64,000 bases of DNA. Origin: Citrobacter sp. wls619 (GTDB lineage: Bacteria; Pseudomonadota; Gammaproteobacteria; Enterobacterales; Enterobacteriaceae). Where the stretch lies: assembly GCF_005281345.1 (NCBI RefSeq), contig NZ_SZXJ01000027.1, forward strand, positions 460,999-524,998. Direction: 5' to 3'. The notes under the pieces were generated by a model that was given only the letters and a program-made list of their open reading frames with translations, searched no databases and had not been told where the DNA came from. Below are positions 17,414 through 26,876 of this stretch, piece by piece. Positions within the stretch are counted from its first letter, which is position 1. The number at the start of each line of letters is the position of its first letter. The translations under genes and the position numbers were made by a program.

Positions 17414-18985
17414 TTACGCCGACACGCCAAAGACCTGTACGGCCTGCTGCAATCGCGATGAGCGTTGCGTTAAATCGGCAGTCGCGTCAGTGACACGCTC
17501 CACCATCTCGGCATTATTGTGCGTCATGGTCCCAACACGCGAAATGGAATCATTAATCAGATCCAGCGCCTGGGTTTGCTCCCGCGTTGCCAGACTAATG
17601 TCTTTAATCATCATCGACATCTGTAACACATCGCTGATCATCCCGGTGAGATGCGTTTCTGTCTGTTCAACCATTTTTACGCCGGTATTGACATTAGCGA
17701 CGTTCTTCTCGATAAGCTGTTTGATCTCTTTTGCCGCTGATGCAGAGTGTTGCGCAAGATTGCGCACCTCCGCGGCCACGACGGCAAAACCGCGCCCGGA
17801 CTCTCCGGCTCGCGCCGCCTCGACAGCCGCGTTGAGCGCCAGAATATTTGTCTGGAAGGCGATGCTATCAATTACGCCAATGATGTCGACAATCTGACCA
17901 TTATCACGAGAGATCGCCTGCATCATGGCGATAGTTTGTTTCATAATATCGCCGCCTTCAGCGGCATTGGTGCTGGTTTTATCGGCCATCGTCATGGTGT
18001 GCGCCGCCGTTTCTGCAGTTTGCTGCACTGCGCTACCAATTTCTTCAATGGCGGCAGCGGTTTGCTGAAGGTCCGCGGATGTTTCTTCAGAACGTGTATG
18101 CAGCGCGATACCTTCTTTAGAAACGCGCTGGCTGATGGCCTGAATTCCGGATATTTGCGTACTGACGTCATCAACCAGTGAATTTAGATTAAGTCCGGAT
18201 TGATTAACCAGTCGCATTAACATGCCGATTTCATCTACGCGATTTAAATGGCAGTTGTCGGGTTTTCGTCCGGATACGACTTTCTTCATTTGAGTCAATA
18301 GTGTATTAACTGGCTGACAAATTTGGCACTTAAGGTAAATAGCGAATAACAGAAATAACGCCAGTAGACCGCCGGATTGAATAAAGTGGTTTACGGGGGC
18401 GAAGATTAATAACAAAGAGAGCAGGGCAACGACTCCCAAAGCATAATTGACGCGTTGACTAATGCTCAACCATTTAAACATTGAAGTCCATGCCAATATG
18501 CCACGGCGAATGATAATACCCTTAAAAAGACGGAACCCGCTAAGTTGTTGATTATTTATTTTTTCATACAGCTGCGCACTCTGAGATATTTCGTCTCGCG
18601 AAGGAACAGTACGCACTGAGATGTAGCCCGTTAACTTTTCATTGTGCCAAACGGGCGTGACGTTGGCGCGTACCCAGTAGTGGTCACCGTTTTGACGCCG
18701 GTTTTTCACCATTCCCGTCCAGCTGTCACCCTGCTGCAACGTGTACCACATGTCAGCAAACGCGGCTGGCGGCATATCCGGATGGCGAATAATATTATGC
18801 GGTTCACCCATTAATTGACTTTCGTTAAAACCACTGGCATCGATAAACGCGGAGTTTGCATAGGTAATATGACTCTCTTTATCTGTCGTCGATAGCAGCG
18901 TCGCTTTACCGTTAAGTGTGTGCTCAATTTGTGTAACGGGCATGTTACTTTTCATAAAGGCCCCATGATGGTATGTATAATTCAT
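17414..18985 (-). CDS. Aer-like PAS chemoreceptor
   Basis: 523 residues in the order of E. coli Aer: an N-terminal PAS domain (about 25-125: [14 protein letters not shown] [45 protein letters not shown]...[18 protein letters not shown]), a linker, a paired membrane helix (about 190-225), a short HAMP-like stretch, and a signalling domain with the invariant hairpin [40 protein letters not shown]. It should sense redox or energy state through FAD in the PAS domain. It lacks the CheR pentapeptide at the C-terminus, as Aer does. It is a second Aer paralogue, since aer itself lies elsewhere in enterics. A later start at 18955 is possible. Confidence 0.85.
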   Translation of the reverse strand: MNYTYHHGAFMKSNMPVTQIEHTLNGKATLLSTTDKESHITYANSAFIDASGFNESQLMGEPHNIIRHPDMPPAAFADMWYTLQQGDSWTGMVKNRRQNGDHYWVRANVTPVWHNEKLTGYISVRTVPSRDEISQSAQLYEKINNQQLSGFRLFKGIIIRRGILAWTSMFKWLSISQRVNYALGVVALLSLLLIFAPVNHFIQSGGLLALFLLFAIYLKCQICQPVNTLLTQMKKVVSGRKPDNCHLNRVDEIGMLMRLVNQSGLNLNSLVDDVSTQISGIQAISQRVSKEGIALHTRSEETSADLQQTAAAIEEIGSAVQQTAETAAHTMTMADKTSTNAAEGGDIMKQTIAMMQAISRDNGQIVDIIGVIDSIAFQTNILALNAAVEAARAGESGRGFAVVAAEVRNLAQHSASAAKEIKQLIEKNVANVNTGVKMVEQTETHLTGMISDVLQMSMMIKDISLATREQTQALDLINDSISRVGTMTHNNAEMVERVTDATADLTQRSSRLQQAVQVFGVSA

Positions 18986-19486
18986 ACAAAGATCCCCGTA
19001 ATAATGCCAGGGGATATTAAAAAGCTGTTTTAAACCATTTTAATAAGAAACGCTGCATTCTCTACTAATCATCAGTTCTGTGAAAGTATTTAAAATAAAA
19101 AAATTAATGCGTGGAACCCATGTCTCTTTCATAAAAATGAAACAATCAATACAAGCGCATAACACAGACAGGTGTTTAGCCTGACTTAAATTAAATTCAA
19201 CACTGAACACGCATGTAAAAATAAATCAAACGAAAAAGGATGTTGCCGCCTTTCCAGTATCAATAAAAAACCTATTATATTTTGTAGTATGCAAATACAA
19301 GCCATTTTTTCTGCATAGTGGCGCGTTCAAAACCGGAAGTTTGACTCCTGTTGGCATCAACGTTATCCCTGATCGCTGCGGGGTTGGTTATCTGTTTTTT
19401 AGCTGAGTAAATGTGAATTAAATGTTTCTATATGGTTATTTGATAATTTAATAATACTGACATGTTAACAAATATAGGCCTGCAAC
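18986..19486. other. 501-bp AT-rich divergent intergenic region
   Basis: No gene is supported here. It carries promoters for the divergent chemoreceptor and monooxygenase operon. It is very AT-rich with several poly-A/T runs. I found no convincing flagellar sigma28 promoter for the chemoreceptor. TTGATAATTTAATAATACTGAC near 19438-19459 is the most promoter-like stretch before the operon. The operon's length and sulfur theme make CysB or Cbl sites plausible, but I cannot place one by eye. Confidence 0.5.
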
Positions 19487-20485
19487 ATGTCATACCGCCT
19501 GAGTATTCTGGATAAAAGCCCCATCGGGGAAGGTGAAACTGCCGCAACCGCGCTGGCCCGCACGCTGCGCCTGGCACAACGCGCAGAAGAGTGGGGATAT
19601 CATCGCTTTTGGATAGCTGAGCATCACAATACGCCGCAACTTGCCAGCCCCTCACCGGAACTGGTGATCGCCTGGATACTGGGACAAACCCAGCGCATTC
19701 GTGTGGGCTCCGGTGGCGTCATGCTGCAACACTATAGCCCCTACAAAGTAGCGGAAAACTTTAATCTTCTGGCCTCACTGGCGCCGGGACGTGTCGATCT
19801 TGGGGTTGGGAAAGCGCCTGGCGGTTTACCGCTGTCAACGCAGGCACTGCAGTTGGGTCTGCATCAGGAAGAAAAAGGCAGTTTTGCCGACCAGCTTACT
19901 CAACTGAACGCCTGGCTGACGCTGACCGGGACAGAAAGCGGGCAGACAGTATTCCCGACTCCGCTCCCGCCTGCGCCGCCGCAAAGATTTGTGCTGGGCG
20001 CGAGCGTAGAAAGTGCACGCCTGGCGGCAGAGTCCGACTGGAACTTTATTTTCGCGGCGCACCTGAACGGCGATAAAGCGTTACTGCATGAGGTGCTGAG
20101 CTTCTGGCAGGCCAACAGTTCACGTCCAACGATTGTCGCCGTGCAGGTAGTTGTGGCTGACAGCAGTGATATGGCAGCGCAACTGGCGAAAGATGTGCAA
20201 ATCTGGGGCGTCGAGTTGGAGGATGGACAACGCGTCACCGTCGCCAGCGAAGAGCAGGCGCTGGCTTTCGCCGTGCAGGCGGGCAGCGCACCACGAACAA
20301 TTGCCCGGCGTGAGCAGGCGTTACTGCAGGGGAGCGCTCAGGAGGTGGTGGCCACACTGCGTTCATGGCAGGTGCAATACGGTATTGATGAATTCATTAT
20401 CGATACGCCGGTGGCCGAAGGTCAGGCGCGCCTGACATCGTTACGCCTGTTGGCACAGGCCCACAGCACGATGGAGGTTGTCTGA
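19487..20485 (+). CDS. Luciferase-like flavin monooxygenase (YtmO type)
   Basis: 332-residue LLM-fold oxidoreductase (MSYRLSILDKSPIGEGETAATALARTLRLAQRAEEWGYHRFWIAEHHNTPQ opening, then RIRVGSGGVMLQHYSPYKVAENF and LAPGRVDLGVGKAPG). The WIAEHH motif is typical of the single-chain LuxA-like group (YhbW; B. subtilis YtmO, of similar length). It uses reduced FMN and O2. It opens a seven-gene operon; its TGA overlaps the ATG of the next gene. B. subtilis has such a gene in the ytm/snaA sulfur operon, beside deacetylase, acetyltransferase and ABC genes, which suggests oxidation of an S- or N-substituted amino acid. Confidence 0.82.
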   Translation: MSYRLSILDKSPIGEGETAATALARTLRLAQRAEEWGYHRFWIAEHHNTPQLASPSPELVIAWILGQTQRIRVGSGGVMLQHYSPYKVAENFNLLASLAPGRVDLGVGKAPGGLPLSTQALQLGLHQEEKGSFADQLTQLNAWLTLTGTESGQTVFPTPLPPAPPQRFVLGASVESARLAAESDWNFIFAAHLNGDKALLHEVLSFWQANSSRPTIVAVQVVVADSSDMAAQLAKDVQIWGVELEDGQRVTVASEEQALAFAVQAGSAPRTIARREQALLQGSAQEVVATLRSWQVQYGIDEFIIDTPVAEGQARLTSLRLLAQAHSTMEVV

Positions 20486-21606
20486 TGTCATTCGCCTCAC
20501 AGCTTATCGACTGGCGTCGCGAGCTACATCAGCACCCGGAGCTGTCCCTCCAGGAAGTGGCGACAACCGCGCGTATTCGTGACTGGTTGCATGCTGCAGA
20601 TGTCACGCTATTGCCGTTCAATCTGAAAACGGGTGTCGTTGCCGAAATTGGTCAGGGAGACGATGTCATCGCTCTGCGGGCGGATATCGATGCTTTACCG
20701 ATCGAAGAAAATACCGATGTGCCGTTTCGCTCCGTCACGCCGGGGGTGATGCATGCCTGCGGACATGATATTCACACCAGCGTGATGCTCGGTGCTGCAC
20801 TGTTGCTTAAGCAGGAGGAAAACACACTACCGGGACGCGTGCGTATTTTGTTTCAGCCGGCAGAAGAAAGTTTTGGTGGCGCTAAAACGCTGATCCGTGC
20901 CGGAGCCCTGCAAAATGTGGCCGCGATCTTTGGCATGCACAACGAGCCCGGGTTGGCGGTAGGCGATTTTGCCACCCGAGGAGGGGCGTTTTACGCCAAT
21001 GTGGATCGCTTTGTGCTGCGTATTACCGGAAAAGGCGCGCATGCGGCGCGTCCACACGAGGGAAAAGATGCCATCCTGCTCGCCAGTCAACTGGTGACGG
21101 TATTACAAAGCGTCGCCAGCCGTGAGGTCAATACGCTGGATTCGGTGGTGCTTAGCGTCACCCGAATTCAGGGGGGAAATACATGGAACGTACTACCGGA
21201 ATCCGTTGAGCTGGAAGGGACGCTCCGGACACATCGCGCAGAGGTGCAACAACAGGTCAAATCACGGGTCAGTGATATTGCCGCTGGGTTTGCCCACGCC
21301 TTTGGCGCACAGATCGATGTTATCTGGCACGCGGGGCCTACGGCCCTGGTCAATGACGCGCACTGGGCCGATATTGCGACCAAAGTCGCCAGACAATCCG
21401 GTTACACGACGCGCCATGCCGACCTGCATATGGGCGGGGAGGATTTTGCCGTTTATTTGCAAAATACGCCTGGGGCGTTTGTTAGCATCGGGAGTGCCAG
21501 TGAATACGGATTACATCACCCGGGGTTTAATCCGGATGAACGGTTAATTGAACCTGCCGCACACTACTTTGCTCATTTAGCAAAAACGGCATTCGCACAC
21601 CTTTAA
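20485..21606 (+). CDS. M20 family N-acyl amino acid deacylase
   Basis: 373-residue M20D zinc amidohydrolase, close in type to B. subtilis YxeP/SndB and YtnL. Metal-site landmarks: HQHPELSLQE, VIALRADIDALPIEE, GVMHACGHDIHTSVMLGAA, FQPAEES, then MHNEPGLAVG and the C-terminal HMGGEDFAVYLQ. All expected ligands (Cys/His CGHD, Glu-Glu, His, His) are present. In the Bacillus sulfur salvage pathway this enzyme removes the N-acetyl group after the monooxygenase step. Translation is coupled to the preceding LLM gene (TGATG overlap). The substrate here is inferred from operon content. Confidence 0.85.
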   Translation: MSFASQLIDWRRELHQHPELSLQEVATTARIRDWLHAADVTLLPFNLKTGVVAEIGQGDDVIALRADIDALPIEENTDVPFRSVTPGVMHACGHDIHTSVMLGAALLLKQEENTLPGRVRILFQPAEESFGGAKTLIRAGALQNVAAIFGMHNEPGLAVGDFATRGGAFYANVDRFVLRITGKGAHAARPHEGKDAILLASQLVTVLQSVASREVNTLDSVVLSVTRIQGGNTWNVLPESVELEGTLRTHRAEVQQQVKSRVSDIAAGFAHAFGAQIDVIWHAGPTALVNDAHWADIATKVARQSGYTTRHADLHMGGEDFAVYLQNTPGAFVSIGSASEYGLHHPGFNPDERLIEPAAHYFAHLAKTAFAHL

Positions 21607-21630
21607 TTTACCTGTTGGGTAGGGGTTACT

Positions 21631-22944
21631 ATGGTTGAAAATCGGCAACTACGTCTGGGTACTATTTTGCATGGTGCCTCCGGAAATATGTCAGCATGGC
21701 GTCATCCGGCAGCGCGTGCTGATGCCAGTATTAATTTTGATTTTGTAAAAGAGACGGCACATATTGCGGAGGAAGGGAAGCTGGATTTTATTTTTGTCGC
21801 TGACGGTTTGTATATTAATGAGAAATCTATTCCACATTTTTTAAATCGCTTTGAGCCGCTGACGGTATTATCTGCGCTGGCAAGCGTCACCCGTCATCTT
21901 GGCCTGGTGGGTACGGTTTCTACCTCCTATAGCGAGCCGTTTACTACCGCGCGACAGTTTGCCAGCCTGGACCATCTTAGCCAGGGCAGGGCCGGATGGA
22001 ATGTGGTGACATCCCCACTGGAAGGTTCGGCTAAAAACTATTCCCGTGCCCAGCATCCTGAGCATGCTCAACGTTATCGCATTGCCGCTGAATATATACA
22101 GGTAGTAAAAGGTCTGTGGGATTCCTGGGAAGACGATGCGTTTGTCCGCAATAAAACAAGTGGCGAGTTCTTTCATCCGCATAAATTACACACCCTGAAT
22201 CACCATGGTGATTATTTCCAGGTGGCCGGGCCACTAAATATTGGCCGGACCCCACAAGGCCGTCCGATTATATTTCAGGCAGGCGCGTCAGACGATGGGA
22301 AAAAATTGGCGGCGCAGCATGCGGACGCTATTTTCACCCATCAGGAATCGCTGTCTGAAGCCAAAGCATTTTACCAGGATGTCAAAAGTCAGCTTGAAGC
22401 TGTCGGACGTCATGCCGATGAGCTGCATATTTTCCAGGGTGTCAGCATTATTGTTGGCGACAGTGACGCTGACGTAGAGCAACAGTATCAGGCGACCGCA
22501 GCACTGGTGTCGATCACCGACGCGCTGAATTACCTGGGACGCTATTTTGAACACCACGATTTTAGCCAGTACCCGCTGGACGCACCGTTCCCGGATCTTG
22601 GCTCCCTCGGGGAAAACAGTTTTCGCAGTACCACTGACGAGATCAAGCGCAATGCGCGGGAGCGGGGATTAACCCTGCGTCAGGTGGCGCTGGAAGCTGC
22701 CAGTCCACGTCCACGTTTTAGCGGAACGCCGGCGCAGGTGGCTGATGGTCTGCAGCAGTGGTTTGAGGAGAAAGCCGCCGACGGTTTCATCATTCAGGGG
22801 GGTACGCCAGATACCTTCCCACGGTTTGTCGAACAGGTTATTCCCGTGCTTCAGGCGCGCGGTTTATTTCGCCACGACTATCCCGGCACGACGCTGCGCG
22901 CAAGCCTGGGGCTGGCAACACCTGCAAATCAATTCACACAATAA
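21631..22944 (+). CDS. NtaA/SnaA/DszA-family FMN monooxygenase
   Basis: 437-residue monooxygenase of the nitrilotriacetate/dibenzothiophene group ([51 protein letters not shown]; then [45 protein letters not shown]). B. subtilis YxeK and CmoJ (YtnJ) have the same family and size; they split C-S bonds in N-acetylated S-substituted cysteines. It sits between the deacylase and the binding protein of the same operon. Reduced FMN would have to come from a flavin reductase; none is in this operon. The call to family is strong, the substrate an inference. Confidence 0.85.
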   Translation: MVENRQLRLGTILHGASGNMSAWRHPAARADASINFDFVKETAHIAEEGKLDFIFVADGLYINEKSIPHFLNRFEPLTVLSALASVTRHLGLVGTVSTSYSEPFTTARQFASLDHLSQGRAGWNVVTSPLEGSAKNYSRAQHPEHAQRYRIAAEYIQVVKGLWDSWEDDAFVRNKTSGEFFHPHKLHTLNHHGDYFQVAGPLNIGRTPQGRPIIFQAGASDDGKKLAAQHADAIFTHQESLSEAKAFYQDVKSQLEAVGRHADELHIFQGVSIIVGDSDADVEQQYQATAALVSITDALNYLGRYFEHHDFSQYPLDAPFPDLGSLGENSFRSTTDEIKRNARERGLTLRQVALEAASPRPRFSGTPAQVADGLQQWFEEKAADGFIIQGGTPDTFPRFVEQVIPVLQARGLFRHDYPGTTLRASLGLATPANQFTQ

Positions 22945-22956
22945 GAGAAAAACGCT

Positions 22957-23889
22957 ATGCAGAAAAAATCACGACTTCTTGCGCTGTCACTGGCTTTCAG
23001 CGCGACGGTCTGGGCAAATGACGTCACCATCAACGGTACCGGCGTGAGCCTGGAAGCCAATAAAACACCGATTCACACGGTTAAAAACCCACAGGCGATT
23101 GCGCAGTTACCCGCTAATCTGCGCCTGGCTGTGCCGGGTAAATTTACGGTCGCTATCGCCGGACTGAGCCAGCCGCCGCTGACTGTATTTGCCGATGATA
23201 ATAAAACACTTATCGGCAGTGAGGCCGATATTGCTCGCCTGGTTGCCGATAGTCTGGGGCTGGAGCTGAATGTCGTCCCCACGTCATGGGAAGACTGGCC
23301 ACTGGGCGTGGCGTCCGGGAAATACGATGCTGCGATCAGCAATATTACCGTGACCAAAGCGCGCAAAGAGAAGTTCGATTTCGCCACCTATCGTAAGGAC
23401 TCCCTGGGTTTTTATGTCAAAACCGGCAGCACGCTGACGAAAATTGAACAGGCGGAAGATATTGCCGGGCTGCGCATTATCGTCGGCTCAGGGACGAACC
23501 AGGAAGCCATTCTGTTGGCGTGGAACGAAGAGAATTTGAAGAAAGGATTAAAACCGTTTACGCCAGTGTATACCAAAGATGATGCTGCTCAGACGCTGGC
23601 TCTACAGTCAGGTCGTGCGGATGCTTACTTTGGTCCGAATGTCATTGGGGCCTGGAAAGCGGCGCTGAATGGTAAAACGCAATTGGTGGGCAGCGTCGAT
23701 GGCGGATGGCCGAAAGCCGCACATATTGCCGTTACGCTGAAAAAAGACAGTGGCCTGGTGCTGCCGGTGCAAACTGCCCTCAACGGTGTGATCGGCAATG
23801 GCGACTATGACAAAGTGCTGAACCGCTGGGGGGAAGGGGTGGAACGTATCCCGCAATCTGAAGTTAATCCGGCCGGTTTAGGCGACTAA
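22957..23889 (+). CDS. Amino-acid-type ABC binding protein
   Basis: 310 residues with a signal peptide (MQKKSRLLALSLAFSATVWA). The family 3 solute-binding fold is evident: GKFTVAIAGLSQPPLTVFADDNKTLIGSEADIARLVADSLGLELNVVPTSWEDWPLGVASGKYDAAISNITVTKARKEKFDFATYRKDSLGFYVK. It has an unusually long segment before the first lobe (about 60 residues, with VKNPQAIAQLPANLRLAVPG). It should bind a polar amino acid, and by context a cysteine derivative, for the permease and ATPase genes downstream. It starts 12 bp after the preceding gene. Confidence 0.85.
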   Translation: MQKKSRLLALSLAFSATVWANDVTINGTGVSLEANKTPIHTVKNPQAIAQLPANLRLAVPGKFTVAIAGLSQPPLTVFADDNKTLIGSEADIARLVADSLGLELNVVPTSWEDWPLGVASGKYDAAISNITVTKARKEKFDFATYRKDSLGFYVKTGSTLTKIEQAEDIAGLRIIVGSGTNQEAILLAWNEENLKKGLKPFTPVYTKDDAAQTLALQSGRADAYFGPNVIGAWKAALNGKTQLVGSVDGGWPKAAHIAVTLKKDSGLVLPVQTALNGVIGNGDYDKVLNRWGEGVERIPQSEVNPAGLGD

Positions 23890-23899
23890 GGAGGTCAAT

Positions 23900-24409
23900 G
23901 TGAGCGATCAATTCCGCGTTGTCTCGCCCGAAGCCATTGAGCTACAGCCGATCCTCAACGGCCTGTTTGGTGAATATGCCGCCCGCTATGGCGATTATTT
24001 TTCTCGTGATGCTGAAGTAGAGCTAACCGAATGGTATCTGGCCCCACAGGGGATCTTTGTGGTGCTGGAGCGCGACGGCGAAATTATTGCCACCGGGGCT
24101 TACAAACCCTATGACAAAGACACCGCTGAAATTAAGCGTATCTGGACTAAAAGCAGCCTGCGTAAGCAGGGGCTGGCAGCGCATGTGGTGCAGGAGCTGG
24201 AGCGCCGGGCATTACTGGCGGGCTATAGCCGTATCTATCTGACCACGGGCTTTCGCCAGCCAGAGGCCGTCCGGCTTTATTTGAGTCAGGGATACGATCC
24301 TCAGTTCGATACCAAACGTAATCCAGAAGAGTACAGCCAGCCGCCTTTTGATGGGCGGTTGCGCTTCACCAAACTGTTGACTATCGCAGGTCAGGCCAAA
24401 ATTGCCTGA
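23900..24409 (+). CDS. GNAT acetyltransferase (YxeL/SnaB type)
   Basis: 169-residue GNAT enzyme, GTG start with the strong ribosome site AAGGAGG. Motif A is clear: IKRIWTKSSLRKQGLAAHVVQELERRALLAGYSRIYLTTGFRQPEAVRLYLSQGYDP. In the Bacillus yxe and ytm operons an enzyme of this type acetylates the amino group of S-(2-succino)cysteine or a similar S-modified cysteine before the monooxygenase acts. Its place between the binding protein and the permease in a transport operon is the same kind of arrangement. The substrate is not provable from sequence. Confidence 0.82.
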   Translation: MSDQFRVVSPEAIELQPILNGLFGEYAARYGDYFSRDAEVELTEWYLAPQGIFVVLERDGEIIATGAYKPYDKDTAEIKRIWTKSSLRKQGLAAHVVQELERRALLAGYSRIYLTTGFRQPEAVRLYLSQGYDPQFDTKRNPEEYSQPPFDGRLRFTKLLTIAGQAKIA

Positions 24410-24418
24410 GGAGAGAAG

Positions 24419-25345
24419 ATGAAAACGACTGCAACCATCAAAGTCGTCCCGGCACGTTACCCGATGCGCACCATAGGGGCGATTATTGCCCTGTTTGTGC
24501 TGGCGGCGATTATTCAGTCTGTCGCGTTTAATCCGCGCTGGGAATGGGGCGTGTTTGCTCGCTGGTTCTTCGACCCGGTTATCTTGTCTGGACTTGGGCA
24601 AACGCTGTTGTTGACGCTCATTGGGACATTACTGAGCGTGGTATTTGGTGGGCTGCTGGCGCTGGCCAGACTCTCATCATCCTGGCTACTAACCAGCCTG
24701 GCGTGGGGATACATCTGGTTGTTTCGCTCGCTCCCGCTGATTGTGGTGTTGATCATTTTGTACAACTTCTCCTATTTGTACGACACGCTGGCGATCGGCA
24801 TACCGTTCACTGCTCTCCAGTGGGGCAGCTTTGAGACTATCAATGTCCTCGGACAGTTTTCCACTGCGGTTGTTGGCCTGACGCTGGTGCAAAGTGCTTA
24901 TACCGCTGAGATTATTCGCGGCGGGTTTCTTGGGGTTGATCATGGTCAGTATGAGGCGGCAGCCGCCCTGGGATTACCTGCATGGCGCCGCACGCTGCGC
25001 ATAATCCTGCCACAGGCGTTACGCACCATTTTGCCTGCCGGATTCAATGAAATTATCAGCCTGGCAAAAGGGACGGCGATGGTTTATGTGCTGGCCATGC
25101 CGGAACTGTTCTACACCATCCAGATGATCTACAACCGCACCCAGGAAGTGATTCCGCTGCTGATGGTGGGCGCCGTGTGGTATCTGGTGATCACCAGCGT
25201 TTTGTCATTCATTCAGCATCTGGTTGAACGCGCGCTGGCACGCAGTGAAAGACGATCCGCTATTAACACCGCCAGGGTGAGTCGCACGGCTAAACGTCGC
25301 CGCCAGGTTCCACAGCAGGAGGCTATCCATGTCCCACTCGCCTGA
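24419..25345 (+). CDS. Amino acid ABC transporter permease
   Basis: 308 residues, HisM/GlnP-type permease with an N-terminal extension of about 70 residues containing one extra membrane helix. It has five to six helices in the core ([32 protein letters not shown]...) and the EAA loop [44 protein letters not shown], which contacts the ATPase. The C-terminal basic tail ([22 protein letters not shown]) is cytoplasmic. It overlaps the ATPase start by 17 bp, so translation is coupled. It should act as a homodimer. Confidence 0.88.
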   Translation: MKTTATIKVVPARYPMRTIGAIIALFVLAAIIQSVAFNPRWEWGVFARWFFDPVILSGLGQTLLLTLIGTLLSVVFGGLLALARLSSSWLLTSLAWGYIWLFRSLPLIVVLIILYNFSYLYDTLAIGIPFTALQWGSFETINVLGQFSTAVVGLTLVQSAYTAEIIRGGFLGVDHGQYEAAAALGLPAWRRTLRIILPQALRTILPAGFNEIISLAKGTAMVYVLAMPELFYTIQMIYNRTQEVIPLLMVGAVWYLVITSVLSFIQHLVERALARSERRSAINTARVSRTAKRRRQVPQQEAIHVPLA

Positions 25346-26102
25346 AGGTCATATTTCCATTACCGGCGTCAGCAAATATTTTGGTCGCCATAAGGCGCTG
25401 GATAACGTATCGCTGGAGATCCCACCCGGCACGGTCACGGTTATTCTCGGGCCTTCCGGTTCAGGTAAATCGACGCTATTGCGGGCGATTAATCATCTGG
25501 AGCGTGTCGATGAGGGGTTTATTCAGATTGACGGTGATTATATTGGTTATCGCCTTCAGGGAGACCGGTTGTATGAGCTGAAAGAGGCGGAAATCCTGCG
25601 CCAGCGCATCAATGTGGGCTATGTATTTCAGAACTTTAACTTATTCCCGCATTTAACGGTGCTGGAAAACCTGATTGAAGCGCCTGTTGCACACGGACTG
25701 GCTTCGCGCAAAGAGGCTATTGAGCGAGCATTTACCTTGCTGGATGCTGTCGGACTACGGCAAAAAGCCGATGCCTGGTCGCGGCATTTATCCGGGGGCC
25801 AGCAGCAACGTATCGCCATTGCCCGCGCGCTGGCGTTAAATCCGCGCGTGATGCTGTTTGATGAACCGACGTCCGCACTCGATCCTGAACTGGTGGGCGA
25901 AGTGCTGGATGTGATTAAGTCACTGGCACAGTCGGGAACCACGCTGGTTGTGGTGACGCATGAAATCGGGTTTGCCCGGGAAGTGGCCGATCAGGTGGTG
26001 TTTATGGTTGACGGCAAAATTGTCGAGCAGGGTAGCAGCGAACAGGTGCTAAATTATCCGCGCCACACGCGCACGCAGCAGTTTTTGTCGAAAGTTCTTT
26101 GA
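25329..26102 (+). CDS. Amino acid ABC transporter ATPase
   Basis: 257 residues with all ABC motifs: Walker [11 protein letters not shown]-loop [13 protein letters not shown], signature [15 protein letters not shown], Walker B with D-loop [13 protein letters not shown], and the switch His in VVTHEIG. It is last in the seven-gene operon. Its final 14 codons and stop (from about 26058) are present again 2.5 kb further on (28587-28627 and flanks), where the native-looking terminator also lies. So the last part of this gene appears to have been duplicated when the PAAR cassette arrived. The protein itself seems complete and unharmed. Confidence 0.9.
   Translation: MSHSPEGHISITGVSKYFGRHKALDNVSLEIPPGTVTVILGPSGSGKSTLLRAINHLERVDEGFIQIDGDYIGYRLQGDRLYELKEAEILRQRINVGYVFQNFNLFPHLTVLENLIEAPVAHGLASRKEAIERAFTLLDAVGLRQKADAWSRHLSGGQQQRIAIARALALNPRVMLFDEPTSALDPELVGEVLDVIKSLAQSGTTLVVVTHEIGFAREVADQVVFMVDGKIVEQGSSEQVLNYPRHTRTQQFLSKVL
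26058..26098 (+). repeat. Direct repeat copy 1 (ATPase 3' end)
   Basis: 41 bases identical to 28587-28627. They encode the ATPase C-terminus ([13 protein letters not shown] and following). The likeness extends 14 bases upstream with two mismatches. After it the stop is TGA in copy 1 and TAA in copy 2. Confidence 0.95.
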
Positions 26103-26352
26103 GAGTGCGTCCAAAGAGTGAAATTATCAAGAAAATATGAACGTTCGTTAATCCTAAATTAGTCTTCCTTTTGAGTAACACGCTTAGTGACTAATTATCA
26201 AAAAATTACTTTATTATCAGGTGAATAATGACTTGGGCCTGGAATATATCACCCTTAGTGAAGTTGTGAGAAAGCATAGTAAAACTTTGCTTAAATTATG
26301 TGTTATGTATCATGCCATTGAGTATGGACACTTTTTAACTAAGGAATTGAAA
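26103..26352. other. AT-rich leader of the PAAR cassette
   Basis: 250 bp between the ATPase stop and the PAAR start. It is strongly AT-rich. An open frame from a GTG at 26221 runs into the PAAR gene, but its first 44 residues do not resemble PAAR proteins. The cassette promoter is probably here; TTGAGT at about 26172 is a possible -35, but I see no clear -10 partner. Confidence 0.4.
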
Positions 26353-26874
26353 ATGGTAAGAGCATTGGCCTGTCTCGGCGATAAAACAAGTTTTGGAGAA
26401 ATTATTACTGCTTCTGCATCCTGGTATGAAGGTGATAGAGCTATTGCCCAAACCGGTGACAGGGCGATTTGTCGAAAATGTAATGGACATTTTCCAATTT
26501 TCGCTTCTGCAGTGGACTGGATGGAAAATGGTAAAGCATATGTAGCTACTGGCGACAGGGTGTTGTGTGGCTGCTCCAATCACTATGTTTTTGGTTCAGC
26601 CACACAATATACTAGCAGTGGAGCGGGTACTTTAACCACCCGCGACACTAGTCAATTATCGATAATGATGCAAAACTCACAGGATGTCAGCAGCAGAAAC
26701 TGTATTCGTTTTAAGTGTAGAGATGATGACGGCAGACTGATGGTGGATTGCCGGTATGTTCTCATACTCCCGGACGGCCATACAGAAACGGGGAATACAG
26801 ATAGCCAAGGGATGACAGAGTGGCATTATGCTGAATCCGCTGAAAATATTAACCTGCACATAATAATGGATTAA
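26353..26874 (+). CDS. PAAR-domain protein (T6SS spike tip)
   Basis: 173 residues from the ATG at 26353 (AAGGA, 7 nt spacing). The first 85 residues are a PAAR domain of the type that starts MVRALACLGDKTSFGEIITAS and has GDRAICRKCNGHFPI and GDRVLCGCSNHYVFGSAT. It has Cys and His residues for the tip metal. Such proteins sharpen the VgrG spike of type VI secretion and carry effectors. The C-terminal part (about 95-173) is a small domain with SRNCIRFKCRDDDGRLMVDCRYVLILPDGHTETGNTDSQGMTEW, which resembles a transthyretin/Ig-like adaptor that could hold the effector encoded next. No T6SS structural gene is in this window, so the cassette is an orphan. Confidence 0.82.
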   Translation: MVRALACLGDKTSFGEIITASASWYEGDRAIAQTGDRAICRKCNGHFPIFASAVDWMENGKAYVATGDRVLCGCSNHYVFGSATQYTSSGAGTLTTRDTSQLSIMMQNSQDVSSRNCIRFKCRDDDGRLMVDCRYVLILPDGHTETGNTDSQGMTEWHYAESAENINLHIIMD

Positions 26875-26876
26875 TT

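Noticed and set aside
17162..17430. 66- and 72-codon minus-strand frames between ansP and the Aer-like gene
   Set aside because: No ribosome site or likeness; they overlap the terminator hairpin.
26221..26352. N-terminal extension of the PAAR protein from GTG 26221
   Set aside because: PAAR proteins of this type start at MxxALACLGDKTSFG, and ATG 26353 has a good ribosome site; the extension is AT-rich, non-PAAR sequence.
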